Below are positions 1-8,635 of a stretch of DNA of 64,000 bases, piece by piece (the first letter of the stretch is position 1; each line of letters begins with the position of its first letter). A program made the position numbers and the translations under genes. This DNA is from an uncultured Eubacteriales bacterium (GTDB lineage Bacteria > Bacillota > Clostridia > Lachnospirales > Lachnospiraceae). Location: contig OMXJ01000001.1 of NCBI GenBank assembly GCA_900315015.1, forward strand, positions 62,001 through 126,000, given 5' to 3'. The notes beneath the pieces are model-generated. The model was not told the origin of the DNA. It made no database searches and saw only the letters and a program-made list of their open reading frames with translations.

Positions 1-1
1 G

Positions 2-154
2 GTTGCCAAGGTATTAAAGCAGGCAATCAAGGATCAGAAGGCAGGCAAGACAGTAGTAATTGATGTAAGAATCGATGAAGATGACAAGGTATGGCCAATG
101 GTTGCTCCAGGCGCTTCAATTTCAGAAGCTAAAGAAGAGAAGGATTTTGGTTAA
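2..154 (+). CDS. ilvB: Acetolactate synthase large subunit, C-terminal end (partial)
   Basis: Only the last 50 codons are present; the gene begins upstream of the window. The reading frame from base 2 ends at TAA 152-154 and contains VDVRIDEDDKVWPMVAPG, the pattern typical of the C-terminus of the large (catalytic, ThDP-dependent) subunit of acetolactate synthase, which condenses two pyruvates or pyruvate and 2-oxobutyrate in branched-chain amino acid synthesis. Family assignment rests on this short tail, so other ThDP enzymes of the family cannot be fully excluded. Confidence 0.75.
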   Translation, partial: VAKVLKQAIKDQKAGKTVVIDVRIDEDDKVWPMVAPGASISEAKEEKDFG

Positions 155-162
155 TTATCTAT

Positions 163-191
163 TTGACTTTTTATAATATTTTACCTATAAT
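163..191 (+). promoter_or_regulatory. Putative sigma-A promoter for the small membrane protein gene
   Basis: TTGACT at 163-168 and a perfect TATAAT at 186-191 are separated by 17 bp. They lie just after the ilvB-like stop, so the next gene has its own transcript. The leader holds a short inverted repeat (GAAAGT/ACTTTC, about 217-237). Confidence 0.6.
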
Positions 192-282
192 TAAATAGGT
201 GTAATAATCGAACAGGAAAGTGTAGCCAGTACTTTCATGTTTGAGTGTTATAATTTATCTATCCCGAAAGGAGCTTATATTT

Positions 283-645
283 ATGGAAAAGACAAAGTTA
301 GGAATTTCAGTACAGGCATTTGCAGCACTCATTTACCTTCTTGGAGCTAATTCAGCCTTCAGTACAATAGGTATACTTTTAATGGGCTATGGATTATTAG
401 TTGAAGGTGATGCTGTAAAGGTAGAGGTGAAGAAGGCATTTAAGGTATACGCGATAGTATGGGTTGTATATGCGTTTAAGGCAGCTCTTTCAGAGTTATT
501 AGGCTTTGTAAATACCCTTACTAGTTCTTCGGTTTACCTTCCAAGCCAGATCAGTACATTAATTAGCTTTGCTGTAGCAATAACATTTATCGTTTTTGCA
601 ATCATTGCATATACCAATAAGCCAGCTGCAACTACAGCTCAGTAA
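283..645 (+). CDS. Small integral membrane protein of unknown function
   Basis: 120 aa from ATG 283, chosen because GAAAGGAG lies at 266-272; an upstream in-frame TTG at 241 has no ribosome binding site. About four hydrophobic segments are visible (residues ~8-35, 50-70, 82-90 and 95-112), with a charged DAVKVEVKKAFK loop between the first two. The tail is polar (NKPAATTAQ). There is no recognisable catalytic motif and I do not recognise the family. It is monocistronic: own promoter upstream and an intrinsic terminator at 711-744. Confidence 0.7.
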   Translation: MEKTKLGISVQAFAALIYLLGANSAFSTIGILLMGYGLLVEGDAVKVEVKKAFKVYAIVWVVYAFKAALSELLGFVNTLTSSSVYLPSQISTLISFAVAITFIVFAIIAYTNKPAATTAQ

Positions 646-710
646 TATGTTATTTCCTGCTGCTTTATTATGTAAAGTAGCCTATTACAATTAAATCTAA
701 GATTACTTTA

Positions 711-744
711 AATGGATTCCTTTAAATAGGGATCCATTTTTTAT
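711..744 (+). terminator. Rho-independent terminator after the small membrane protein gene
   Basis: Stem AATGGATtCC (711-720) pairs with GGgATCCATT (729-738), followed by a T-rich tract. Confidence 0.75.
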
Positions 745-748
745 TTTC

Positions 749-777
749 TTGAAATGGTGAAAGAGTTATTGTATAAT
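749..777 (+). promoter_or_regulatory. Putative promoter of ribF
   Basis: TTGAAA 749-754, 17 bp spacer, TATAAT 772-777. The transcript would carry a leader of about 165 nt before the TTG start at 950. I see no FMN riboswitch consensus in it; the leader contains only a 3-codon mini-ORF (ATG 823). Confidence 0.65.
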
Positions 778-949
778 TTTCGTTGGCAAAAGGGGAATAT
801 TAAGGAATACCTGGCACATACGATGAATAAATAGACTGTTGCATTTTATGCATAAAGATGATAATATTGTAAATACTGGCTGGTGGAATCTAAAATACTG
901 CAGATATTCAGATGAAATCAAAAAATATAATATAGAATGGCGGTTCAAG

Positions 950-1879
950 TTGGAGTACATTAATTCAAAAGATTTTAAACTTACAGGCACGAATGTGACC
1001 TTTGGAAAATTTGATGGAATTCATAAGGGACATAGGTTCCTGATAGATGAATTGAAAAAGCAGAAGGAAATAAATCAAGGGAAGATAGTGGTATTTACCT
1101 TTGATTTTAGACTTATGCCCAAAAGCATCAGAAAAGACCTCGAGGAAATCTATACCTCAAAAGAAAAAAGAGAAATTCTTGAAGCTCTTGGCGTGGATGT
1201 AATGATAGAATATCCGTTAGACCAGGATGGTGCAGATATGAGCCCGGAGGATTTTGTAAGAGAAGTGATCTGCAAAAAAATCGGAGCAAAATATCTTGCT
1301 GTGGGGCATGACTTTACCTTTGGCAAAAAAGCAGCCGGAACCCCGACGCTTCTTGAAAAGATGTCTATAAACTGTGGCTATGCAGTTGATATATTTGAAA
1401 AAATTGAGATAGATAAGCTAGAAGTATCAAGTACTTTGGTACGTAGCTACCTTCGAGAGGGAAAAATCCAAGAAGCAAATAAGCTCCTTGGCATGAATTA
1501 TTATATAAAAGGCGTTGTAGAAAAGGGAAAGCAGCTTGGAAGGACGATAGGCTTTCCAACAGCAAATGTAATACCTGAGGAAGTGAAGCTTTTGCCTAGA
1601 AACGGAGTATATGCAACTAAGACCACCATACTTGATGGTGCTTATGCAGGAAGAGTATATAAAGGGATGACTAATATAGGTGTCAGGCCTACAGTCGGAA
1701 ATCAGACACAGAAATGGGTAGAGACCAATTTCTTTGACTGCGATGATGATCTTTACGGAGCTGCTATCAAGACAGAGTTTTATGCCTTTACAAGGCCCGA
1801 AACCAATTTAGGTTCTGTAGAAGCACTGAAAAATAGACTTACGCTCGATAAAAAACAGATAGAAGATATGAAGTATTAA
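950..1879 (+). CDS. ribF: Bifunctional riboflavin kinase / FMN adenylyltransferase
   Basis: 309 aa, the usual length for RibF, which converts riboflavin to FMN and then to FAD. The N-terminal nucleotidyltransferase part has GKFDGIHKGHR (HxGH-like adenylyltransferase site) and GHDFTFGKKAAGT; the C-terminal flavokinase domain has GRTIGFPTANV and GVYATKT, with the conserved GxTNIGVRPT motif. The frame stays open upstream to a TTG at 839, but that segment is unlike RibF. I chose TTG 950 (LEYINSKDFKL), which matches where family members begin; its Shine-Dalgarno (GGCGG) is weak, so the start is uncertain. The gene ends at a bidirectional terminator facing luxS. Confidence 0.9.
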   Translation: MEYINSKDFKLTGTNVTFGKFDGIHKGHRFLIDELKKQKEINQGKIVVFTFDFRLMPKSIRKDLEEIYTSKEKREILEALGVDVMIEYPLDQDGADMSPEDFVREVICKKIGAKYLAVGHDFTFGKKAAGTPTLLEKMSINCGYAVDIFEKIEIDKLEVSSTLVRSYLREGKIQEANKLLGMNYYIKGVVEKGKQLGRTIGFPTANVIPEEVKLLPRNGVYATKTTILDGAYAGRVYKGMTNIGVRPTVGNQTQKWVETNFFDCDDDLYGAAIKTEFYAFTRPETNLGSVEALKNRLTLDKKQIEDMKY

Positions 1880-1882
1880 AAT

Positions 1883-1920
1883 AAAAGCCCGGAGCTTTAT
1901 CTGCTCTGGGCTTTTATTTT
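1883..1920. terminator. Bidirectional terminator between ribF and luxS
   Basis: AAAAGCCCGGAGC pairs with GCTCTGGGCTTTT (one mismatch); the flanks are A-rich and T-rich, so it can serve both convergent genes. Confidence 0.75.
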
Positions 1921-1934
1921 GTAAGTTGTATCTC

Positions 1935-1975
1935 TTGAACAAAGTGTTCAAACAATTTGTTCGAACAATTTGTTC
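1935..1975. repeat. Cluster of GAAC/GTTC pseudo-palindromes
   Basis: TTGAACA-AAG-TGTTCAA (1935-1951), then AACAATTTGTTC (1951-1962) and GAACAATTTGTTC (1963-1975). Three overlapping or adjacent palindromic units lie between convergent ribF and luxS. The spacing is GAAC-N5-GTTC, one base longer than the Firmicutes LexA box. They lie in the 3' region of both genes, so a role is unclear. Confidence 0.55.
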
Positions 1976-2011
1976 AAATAAATCTGTTAAAACAAATCCG
2001 TTTTAAGTGGA

Positions 2012-2497
2012 TTATGGTTGATAAACCAATCTATCCTCTGTGATATTGTTTATAACATCAAGATATTTTCTAGCGAGGAACTTAGCCATATTAAGATTCT
2101 GATCAAGATAATTTCCGCAGTCATGTGCAGTTGCACCAGGAATGTCACCTTCGAAATCTCTGATAAATTCAAACATTTCCTTCATAAGGCCTACAATGTC
2201 CTTTGAAGCAAGGTCGCCTGCAAGAATAAGATAGAAGCCAGTTCTGCAGCCCATAGGACCAAAGTAGATTGTCTTATCCTTAACACCTTCTTTGTTTCTA
2301 AGGAAGGTAGCGCCAAGATGCTCGATTGTGTGAATTTCTGCTGTATTCATAACAGGCTCCTTATTTGGAGCTGTCATTCTAAGGTCGAAAGTTGTTATGG
2401 TTTCTGCACCTACCTTATCCTTTCTAGAAACATAGATTCCAGGAAGAAGAACCAGGTGATTAACTGTAAAGCTCGCTATTTTTTCAAGTTCTGCCAT
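2012..2497 (-). CDS. luxS: S-ribosylhomocysteine lyase LuxS
   Basis: 161 aa. LuxS cleaves S-ribosylhomocysteine to homocysteine and DPD, the precursor of autoinducer-2, in the activated methyl cycle. The metal site HTIEH is visible, and GPMGCRTGFYL carries the catalytic Cys. The C-terminal metal ligand Cys is in AHDCGNYLDQNL. Start at ATG 2497 (MAELEKIASFTV) is supported by a GGAGG site directly upstream; the frame is open 17 more codons, but these are unlike the family. A promoter at 2577-2605 gives a ~75 nt leader. Confidence 0.95.
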   Translation of the reverse strand: MAELEKIASFTVNHLVLLPGIYVSRKDKVGAETITTFDLRMTAPNKEPVMNTAEIHTIEHLGATFLRNKEGVKDKTIYFGPMGCRTGFYLILAGDLASKDIVGLMKEMFEFIRDFEGDIPGATAHDCGNYLDQNLNMAKFLARKYLDVINNITEDRLVYQP

Positions 2498-2576
2498 TTT
2501 TTTCCTCCAATTATTAAAATTAAATGGAAATTTACATCCATTAAACATTTTTCATCAAATCAAAAACTCCTTCACG

Positions 2577-2605
2577 ATTATAGCAAAAAAAAGAGAGAAT
2601 TACAA
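2577..2605 (-). promoter_or_regulatory. Putative luxS promoter
   Basis: On the minus strand, TTGTAA (2600-2605) and TATAAT (2577-2582) have a 17 bp spacer. It lies just upstream of the divergent promoter of the XRE-cupin gene. Confidence 0.6.
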
Positions 2606-2627
2606 TAGCTTAACCGCTTTTTATATA

Positions 2628-2689
2628 TTGACATTTGAAAAAAGTAGTGTATAATAATACACGTTTTGAAGTTTAGTTTAACTAAACTT
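2628..2689 (+). promoter_or_regulatory. Promoter and perfect palindromic operator of the pot-operon regulator
   Basis: TTGACA 2628-2633, 16 bp spacer, TATAAT 2650-2655. A 21-bp perfect inverted repeat with 10-bp arms (AAGTTTAGTT-T-AACTAAACTT, 2669-2689) covers the expected start of transcription, a position where a bound repressor would block initiation. The most economical reading is autoregulation by the downstream XRE-cupin protein (inference). Confidence 0.7.
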
Positions 2690-2713
2690 TTTGTTAAGAA
2701 AGGGGTGCTGTGA

Positions 2714-3253
2714 ATGAAGATAGGTCCTAAGATAAAGGAGCTTAGAGTAGCAAAGAACCTCACGCAGGAGGAACTTGCCGATAGGTGCGAGCTTTCCAAG
2801 GGATTTATATCCCAGGTTGAAAGAGATCTCACCTCACCGTCCATAGCGACTTTGGTAGATATTCTTCAATGTCTTGGAACAAACCTTGAAGAGTTCTTTA
2901 CAGATTCTGAGCCAGAACAGATAGTTTTCAAAAAATCGGATTATTTTGAAAAGGAAGATGGTGAATTGAAAAATACCATTGAGTGGATAGTCCCAAATGC
3001 TCAAAAAAATATGATGGAGCCTATTCTTTTAAAGTTAGAGGTGGGCGGGACTTCAACGCCGCATAATCCGCATGCAGGAGAGGAATTTGGCTTTGTATTA
3101 TCAGGAAGCATAGCAGTTCATATTGGAAATAAGACCTACAAGGCGAAAAAAGGGGAAGCCTTTTATTTCAAGCCTTCAAAGGAACATTATATATCACAGA
3201 CGGGGCAGCTCCCAGCGACAGTCATATGGGTTTCAGCACCGCCAAGCTTTTAA
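2714..3253 (+). CDS. XRE-family regulator with C-terminal cupin sensor, likely controls polyamine uptake
   Basis: 179 aa. Residues ~1-60 form a helix-turn-helix (EELADRCELSKGFISQVER); residues ~105-175 form a cupin with GGTSTPHNPHAGEEFGFVLSG and a KKGEAFYFKPSKEHY segment. This architecture is that of PuuR/SutR-type regulators that sense small ligands. It sits immediately upstream of potABCD in the same direction, 80 bp away, and has its own promoter with a palindromic operator. Control of the pot genes is inferred from position; ligand (putrescine/spermidine) is a guess from neighbours. Confidence 0.85.
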   Translation: MKIGPKIKELRVAKNLTQEELADRCELSKGFISQVERDLTSPSIATLVDILQCLGTNLEEFFTDSEPEQIVFKKSDYFEKEDGELKNTIEWIVPNAQKNMMEPILLKLEVGGTSTPHNPHAGEEFGFVLSGSIAVHIGNKTYKAKKGEAFYFKPSKEHYISQTGQLPATVIWVSAPPSF

Positions 3254-3333
3254 AAATTCTTTAAGAAATAAAGAGCTTTTATAAAAATGGCTAGGGGCTA
3301 TTATAATAGAGCTTTTGTTAGAAAGGATCTAAA

Positions 3334-4419
3334 ATGGAGAATAATAAACTTATAGATTTACAGCATATTACAAAATCTTATGATGGAGAGATGATTCTCG
3401 ACGATTTAAGTTTATATATAAGAGAAAATGAATTTTTAACGCTGCTTGGCCCATCAGGCTGTGGAAAAACTACAACTCTCAGAATAATAGGAGGCTTTGA
3501 AAAGCCGGATAAGGGCAAGGTGATTTTTGATGGAAAGGACATTACGAATCTTGCACCAAATGAAAGACAGCTTAATACTGTATTCCAGAAATATGCCCTT
3601 TTTACAAACATGACCATAGCAGATAATATTGCCTTTGGTCTTAAGATAAAGGGAAAGTCAAAGTCTTATATAAATGATAAGATAAAGTATGCCTTAAAGC
3701 TTGTTAATCTTCAGGGGTATGAAAATAGAATGCCTGATTCGTTATCAGGTGGTCAGCAGCAGAGAATAGCAATCGCAAGAGCCATTGTAAATGAGCCTAA
3801 GGTACTTCTTCTTGATGAGCCTCTTGGAGCGCTTGACTTAAAGATGCGTCAGGACATGCAGTATGAGCTTAAGCGCCTTAAGAATGAGCTTGGAATTACC
3901 TTCATATATGTAACCCATGACCAGGAAGAGGCTCTTACCATGAGCGATACCATAATGGTAATGAATAAGGGCTATATACAGCAGATAGGTACTCCTGAAA
4001 AAATCTATAATGAGCCGGAAAATGCTTTTGTAGCAGATTTCATCGGAGAGAGCAATATTATTCCAGCAACCATGATAGAAGATAAGCTTGTAGAAATACT
4101 TGGAGCTAAATGGCAATGCGTAGATGAAGGCTTTGGAAAAAATAAGCCGGTCGATGTAGTAATAAGACCAGAGGATATTGATTTAGTAGAGCCTGATAAG
4201 GGAATCATAAAGGGCAGAGTTACTTCTCTTATCTTTAAGGGCGTTCATTATGAAATGGAGGTTGAAGCAAATGGCTTTGAATGGTTAGTTCATTCAACCG
4301 ATCTTTCGCCTGTGGGTGCAGAGGTAGGTATCTATGTTAATCCATTTGACATTCAGATAATGAACCGTCCTGAATCTGATGATGAAAAGGCTGTATCAGA
4401 ACTTGAAAAGGAAGATTAA
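3334..4419 (+). CDS. potA: Spermidine/putrescine ABC importer, ATP-binding subunit
   Basis: 361 aa. Walker [12 protein letters not shown]-loop at VFQKYALF, signature LSGGQQQR, Walker [13 protein letters not shown] and switch HD ([11 protein letters not shown]) are all intact. The C-terminal ~120 residues form the TOBE-like domain of PotA-type ATPases ([13 protein letters not shown]). It energises import with PotB/PotC. A TATAAT at 3302-3307 with a weak -35 suggests an internal promoter in addition to read-through from the regulator gene. Confidence 0.93.
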   Translation: MENNKLIDLQHITKSYDGEMILDDLSLYIRENEFLTLLGPSGCGKTTTLRIIGGFEKPDKGKVIFDGKDITNLAPNERQLNTVFQKYALFTNMTIADNIAFGLKIKGKSKSYINDKIKYALKLVNLQGYENRMPDSLSGGQQQRIAIARAIVNEPKVLLLDEPLGALDLKMRQDMQYELKRLKNELGITFIYVTHDQEEALTMSDTIMVMNKGYIQQIGTPEKIYNEPENAFVADFIGESNIIPATMIEDKLVEILGAKWQCVDEGFGKNKPVDVVIRPEDIDLVEPDKGIIKGRVTSLIFKGVHYEMEVEANGFEWLVHSTDLSPVGAEVGIYVNPFDIQIMNRPESDDEKAVSELEKED

Positions 4420-4480
4420 TAGGCAGTAATAGTTGATCAGTAATAGATTAATAATTTATTAAAGTCTTCATGGAGGAAAA

Positions 4481-5311
4481 ATGAAAAATAGAAATAAGAT
4501 GCCGCTTCTTGCAGCGCCTTATGGCGTATGGAGCGTAGCCTTCATTGTTATACCTCTGATAATGATATTATACTACGGTTTCACATCAAAGGCAGATGGA
4601 AGCTTTACCTTTGAGAACATAGCACTAATAGCGAAATCAGATAATCTAAAGGCACTCGGCTTATCGGTAGTTCTGTCTCTTATAAGCACGGTGATATGCC
4701 TTTTGATAGCATATCCTTTAGCCTTAATACTTAAAGCACTTAAGTTTAAGGGCAGCAGTTTTTTGATAATGATAATTATCCTTCCTATGTGGATGAATTC
4801 ACTTCTTCGTACCATTGCCTGGCAGAATATACTTGAAAATACCGGAATATTAAATAATATTTTGACCTTTTTCGGGCTGCCAAAGGCACATATAATCAAT
4901 ACCAATAAGGCAATCATAATAGGAATGGTATATGACTTCCTTCCGTTTATGATACTTCCTATAAATAACGTAATTCAGAAGATAGATGATGATGTAATCA
5001 ATGCTGCAAGAGATCTTGGAGCAAACTATTTTCAGACGATTATAAGAGTTATACTTCCACTTAGCCTTCCTGGAGTGATTTCAGGAATAACCATGGTATT
5101 CGTACCAGCACTTACGACCTTCGTAATTTCAACAATTTTAGGAGGAAGTAAGATACTTCTTATTGGTAATGTCATAGAGCAGTATTTCCAGTACATTTAT
5201 AACTGGAATGCAGGATCAGGTTTATCGTTAGTTCTTATGGTATTTATTTTTATAAGCATGGCATTAGTTAATAAGTATGACAAGGAAGATGAAGTATCAG
5301 CGGCCTTTTAA
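4481..5311 (+). CDS. potB: Spermidine/putrescine ABC importer, permease PotB
   Basis: 276 aa, six hydrophobic segments. The EAA loop that contacts PotA is visible as AARDLGANYFQTIIRVILPL. GGAGG lies directly before ATG 4481. The next gene potC starts 18 bp downstream, so the two permeases are translated from one message. Confidence 0.92.
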   Translation: MKNRNKMPLLAAPYGVWSVAFIVIPLIMILYYGFTSKADGSFTFENIALIAKSDNLKALGLSVVLSLISTVICLLIAYPLALILKALKFKGSSFLIMIIILPMWMNSLLRTIAWQNILENTGILNNILTFFGLPKAHIINTNKAIIIGMVYDFLPFMILPINNVIQKIDDDVINAARDLGANYFQTIIRVILPLSLPGVISGITMVFVPALTTFVISTILGGSKILLIGNVIEQYFQYIYNWNAGSGLSLVLMVFIFISMALVNKYDKEDEVSAAF

Positions 5312-5329
5312 AGGCACTTTGGAGGAATT

Positions 5330-6121
5330 ATGGCAAAGAGATTTTTTATGAAGCTATACGTAGCGCTAGTAGTCATATTTTTATATGCACCGATAGCAGT
5401 TCTTATAGTACTTTCATTTAATGCATCAAAATCCCGCGCAAAGTGGGGAGGCTTTACTACAGACTGGTATACCAGATTATTCAGTAATGCCGGAATAATG
5501 GATGCATTTAAGAATACTATCATAATAGCGCTTATTTCGGCAGTTGTTGCTACCATACTTGGAACGGCAGCTTCAATAGGAATGAACAGAATGAAGAGAC
5601 TTCCAAAAACTGTAATGCTTGGAATAACTAATATACCTATGCTCAATGCAGACATAGTAACAGGTATTTCGCTCATGCTGTTATTTATAGCCTTTAAGAT
5701 AGGGCTCGGATTTAAAGCAGTTTTAATATCACATATAACCTTTAACATACCTTATGTAATATTAAGCGTAATGCCAAAGCTGCGTCAGACTAGCAGAGCA
5801 AGATATGAAGCAGCTCTAGACCTTGGAGCAAAGCCGGCATATGCTTTCTTTAAGGTGGTGCTTCCGGATATAATGCCGGGTGTAATATCAGGCTTTATAT
5901 TAGCCTTTACAATGAGTATAGATGATTTTATCATTACCTACTTTACAAGAGGAACCCAGGTAGATACCCTTTCAACAAAGATCTATTCTGAGGTAAGAAA
6001 GGGCATTAAGCCTGAAATGTATGCACTATCAACGCTTTTGTTTGTGACAGTGCTTGTACTTTTAGTAATAGTAAATAGAAGAAATGCTTATCTTGAAGAA
6101 AAACAGAAAAAGAAGATATGA
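5330..6121 (+). CDS. potC: Spermidine/putrescine ABC importer, permease PotC
   Basis: 263 aa with six membrane segments. The EAA loop reads EAALDLGAKPAYAFFKVVLP. Start at ATG 5330 has GGAGG upstream. It forms the translocation channel with PotB. Confidence 0.92.
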   Translation: MAKRFFMKLYVALVVIFLYAPIAVLIVLSFNASKSRAKWGGFTTDWYTRLFSNAGIMDAFKNTIIIALISAVVATILGTAASIGMNRMKRLPKTVMLGITNIPMLNADIVTGISLMLLFIAFKIGLGFKAVLISHITFNIPYVILSVMPKLRQTSRARYEAALDLGAKPAYAFFKVVLPDIMPGVISGFILAFTMSIDDFIITYFTRGTQVDTLSTKIYSEVRKGIKPEMYALSTLLFVTVLVLLVIVNRRNAYLEEKQKKKI

Positions 6122-6146
6122 GCTTAAAAAAGAGAGGAGAATTATT

Positions 6147-7268
6147 ATGAAGAAATTTAACAGGAGTTTAGCATTTAGCATGGCAGTATGCCTTGGAGCA
6201 TCAACAGTACTTACAGGCTGTGGAACATCTGTAGAGGATAATACAGGTGAGGAAGTAGAAATCACTGTCAGCAATGAATTAAAGGCCGGTGAAAATGGTG
6301 AGGTGTATGTATTTAACTGGGGTGAATATATTGGAGATGGTGTTATTGAAGCTTTTGAGAAGGAAACAGGAATTAAGGTAAACTACATGGAATTTACTGA
6401 AAATGAGGATATGTATCCATTATTAGCTTCAGGTGCTAATAACTATGATGTAGTATGTCCTTCAGATTATATGGTAGATAAGCTTATAAAGGAAAATCTT
6501 ATTCAGCCTATTGATAAAAGTAAAATTACAAATTATGGAAACATAGATCCTGAGTATCTTAAGAGCGCTGAGCTTTTTGATCCGGGCAATCAGTACTGTG
6601 TACCTTATTGCTGGGGAACTGTAGGTATTCTTTATAATACCAGCATGGTAGATGAAGAAATCACAAGCTGGAATGCACTTTTTGATGAAAAGTATTCAGG
6701 ACAGATCCTTATGATGAATTCTCTTCGTGATGCATATATGATAGCACTCAACCTTTTAGGATATGATCTTAACACATCAAATGAGGCAGAGCTTGATGCA
6801 GCAACTGACCTTCTTAAGAAGCAGAAGCCTCTTGTACAGGCTTATGTTGTAGATGAAGTAAGAGATAAAATGATCGGCGGTGAAGCAGCAATCGGCGTAA
6901 TTTATTCAGGTGAAGCAATTTACACTGCAAGAGAAAATCCAGATCTAAAGTATGTAGTTCCAGATGAGGGCTCAAATGTATGGATAGACGGCTGGGTAAT
7001 CCCTACAAATTCAAAAAATACAGAAAATGCATATAAGTGGATTGATTTTATGTGCCGCGCAGATGTGGCTCTTGCAAACTTTAATTATATTACTTATTCA
7101 ACACCGAATAAGGCAGCAAGAGAGCTCATTACAGATGAGGATATAAAGAATTCTACAGTCGCATTCCCGGGCGAAGACATTCTTTCAAGATGCAAGGCAT
7201 ATAATTACCTTACTCCGGAAGTAGAAGAAATGTATATGGAAAAGTGGAACAGCGTAAAGTCTAACTAA
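6147..7268 (+). CDS. potD: Spermidine/putrescine-binding lipoprotein PotD
   Basis: 373 aa from ATG 6147 (AGAGGAG upstream); the frame is open further upstream only into the potC end. The signal peptide has lipobox LTGC at residues ~22-25, so the mature protein is membrane-anchored. The body shows the PotD pattern: VYVFNWGEYIGDGVIEAFE, then VVCPSDYMVDKL, WGTVGILYN and WIDGWVIPTNSKN. It captures polyamine outside the cell and delivers it to PotBC. Last gene of the pot operon; no clear intrinsic terminator follows. Confidence 0.93.
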   Translation: MKKFNRSLAFSMAVCLGASTVLTGCGTSVEDNTGEEVEITVSNELKAGENGEVYVFNWGEYIGDGVIEAFEKETGIKVNYMEFTENEDMYPLLASGANNYDVVCPSDYMVDKLIKENLIQPIDKSKITNYGNIDPEYLKSAELFDPGNQYCVPYCWGTVGILYNTSMVDEEITSWNALFDEKYSGQILMMNSLRDAYMIALNLLGYDLNTSNEAELDAATDLLKKQKPLVQAYVVDEVRDKMIGGEAAIGVIYSGEAIYTARENPDLKYVVPDEGSNVWIDGWVIPTNSKNTENAYKWIDFMCRADVALANFNYITYSTPNKAARELITDEDIKNSTVAFPGEDILSRCKAYNYLTPEVEEMYMEKWNSVKSN

Positions 7269-7320
7269 AACCGGGTTTACAGGTGTAAAAAAAGACTTGT
7301 AAAAAACATGAATTAATGAC

Positions 7321-7372
7321 ATAATATATTAGAAACAGTAAGAGAAAATGAGATAATATATTAGGGACAGTA
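7321..7372. repeat. Two direct repeats in the leader of the methyltransferase gene
   Basis: ATAATATATTAGAAACAGTA (7321-7340) recurs as ATAATATATTAGGGACAGTA (7353-7372), period 32 bp. The second copy runs into the ATG at 7372. Confidence 0.7.
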
Positions 7373-7965
7373 TGATAAATGAAGAAATAAGCTATGACAG
7401 ACTTCTTAAAATAAAGACGACGGGAAGGGATGATTCAAATGCGACTCAGCTAAGATATCCTTACGAACCAACACCGTATTCTGTATTAGAGAGGCTTGCT
7501 AATAGCGGCTTAATTAGAAAAAAGAATGTACTTATAGACTATGGCTGCGGAAAGGCCAGAGTGCCGCTCTTTTTATCCTATCAGACAAGGTGTCTGTCTA
7601 TAGGCGTAGAGTATGATGAAATAATATATTCAGAGGCAAAAAAGAATTTAGAAACAGCAGTTTATTCAATGAGAACGGATGTGATAAATCAAAGTGCAGA
7701 AGAATATCCCGTTCCTGAAGAGGCAGACAGGATATTTTTCTTCAATCCGTTTTCGGTTCAAATACTAAAAAAAGTAATCGAAAATGTCAGAGAATCTTAT
7801 GAAAAGAAGGAAAGAGAAATATTGCTATTTTTCTATTATCCTTCTAAGGAATATATAGCCTATCTTGATGGCGAAGCTGGGCTTACAAGGGAAGCTGACA
7901 TAGATTGCAGAGATCTTCTAGAAACAGAAGATGAGAGAGAATGTGTATTAGTATATAGGTTCTGA
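7372..7965 (+). CDS. SAM-dependent methyltransferase (class I), unknown substrate
   Basis: 197 aa. Motif I appears as VLIDYGCGKARVPLFLS, followed by the acidic ribose-binding residue in SIGVEYDEIIYSEAKKN; the catalytic-side motif is ADRIFFFNPFS. Two segments (NATQLRYPYEPTPYSVLERL) resemble small methyltransferases common in Clostridia. Substrate not predictable. It lies 16 bp upstream of the NiaR-type gene and may be cotranscribed with it. Confidence 0.75.
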   Translation: MINEEISYDRLLKIKTTGRDDSNATQLRYPYEPTPYSVLERLANSGLIRKKNVLIDYGCGKARVPLFLSYQTRCLSIGVEYDEIIYSEAKKNLETAVYSMRTDVINQSAEEYPVPEEADRIFFFNPFSVQILKKVIENVRESYEKKEREILLFFYYPSKEYIAYLDGEAGLTREADIDCRDLLETEDERECVLVYRF

Positions 7966-7981
7966 GAAAAAAGGAGGACGT

Positions 7982-8602
7982 ATGGCAATAAGCGCGCAGG
8001 AAAGACGCAGCAGTATACTCGAAATCCTTAATAATGCTGCGAGTCCGATACCAGGAGGACAGCTTTCAAAGAAGCTAGGAGTGTCTAGGCAGATAATTGT
8101 TCAGGATATTTCAATACTAAAGGCATCACATCCAGAAATACTAGCAACAAGTAAAGGCTATTTGATAGCAGGAAAATTTGAAGGCGATGGTGCACAGACT
8201 TCAAAAGCGGAGAATGAGGCATATTTAAAGCCAAATGGGAAGCCGAGAAGGGTTTTCAAGGTAAAGCATAGTGATGATCAGATGGAAGATGAGATGAGGG
8301 GCATAGTTGAGCTTGGCGGAGTTATGCTAGATGTCAAGATAGAGCACAGGGTCTATGGAACTATTTCAAGACCACTTAATGTCAGCAGCATCAGAGATAT
8401 CAAGAATTTCATGAATGATATCAAAAGCGGAGTGTCTTCTCCATTAAAGAATTTGACATCCGGCTATCATTATCATACAATAGAAGCAAAGAATATAAAA
8501 ATTCTTGATGAGATAGAGGAAATGTTAAGAGAAAAGGGCTATCTAATAGAAACATTGGATGGTATGCCAACTTACAAGCCGAAGGATTATAATAACATTT
8601 GA
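7982..8602 (+). CDS. niaR: Niacin-responsive transcriptional repressor (3H domain)
   Basis: 206 aa. N-terminal winged helix-turn-helix (residues ~5-60: GGQLSKKLGVSRQIIVQDIS) plus a C-terminal 3H domain, with conserved histidines in EHRVYG and GYHYHTIEA. This is the NiaR/YrxA family, which represses NAD-synthesis or niacin-uptake genes when niacin is bound. No target gene (niaP, nadABC, pncB) is in this window. AGGAGG is well placed before ATG 7982. Confidence 0.85.
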   Translation: MAISAQERRSSILEILNNAASPIPGGQLSKKLGVSRQIIVQDISILKASHPEILATSKGYLIAGKFEGDGAQTSKAENEAYLKPNGKPRRVFKVKHSDDQMEDEMRGIVELGGVMLDVKIEHRVYGTISRPLNVSSIRDIKNFMNDIKSGVSSPLKNLTSGYHYHTIEAKNIKILDEIEEMLREKGYLIETLDGMPTYKPKDYNNI

Positions 8603-8635
8603 CTTTAAAGAAATGTTTGGTGAAAGGAGATTCGT

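Noticed and set aside
839..949. N-terminal extension of RibF from TTG 839 or ATG 848
   Set aside because: No ribosome binding site at either codon and the extra residues do not look like RibF; the family start fits TTG 950.
1935..1975. LexA (SOS) boxes
   Set aside because: Half-site spacing is five bases rather than four and the site is downstream of both flanking genes.
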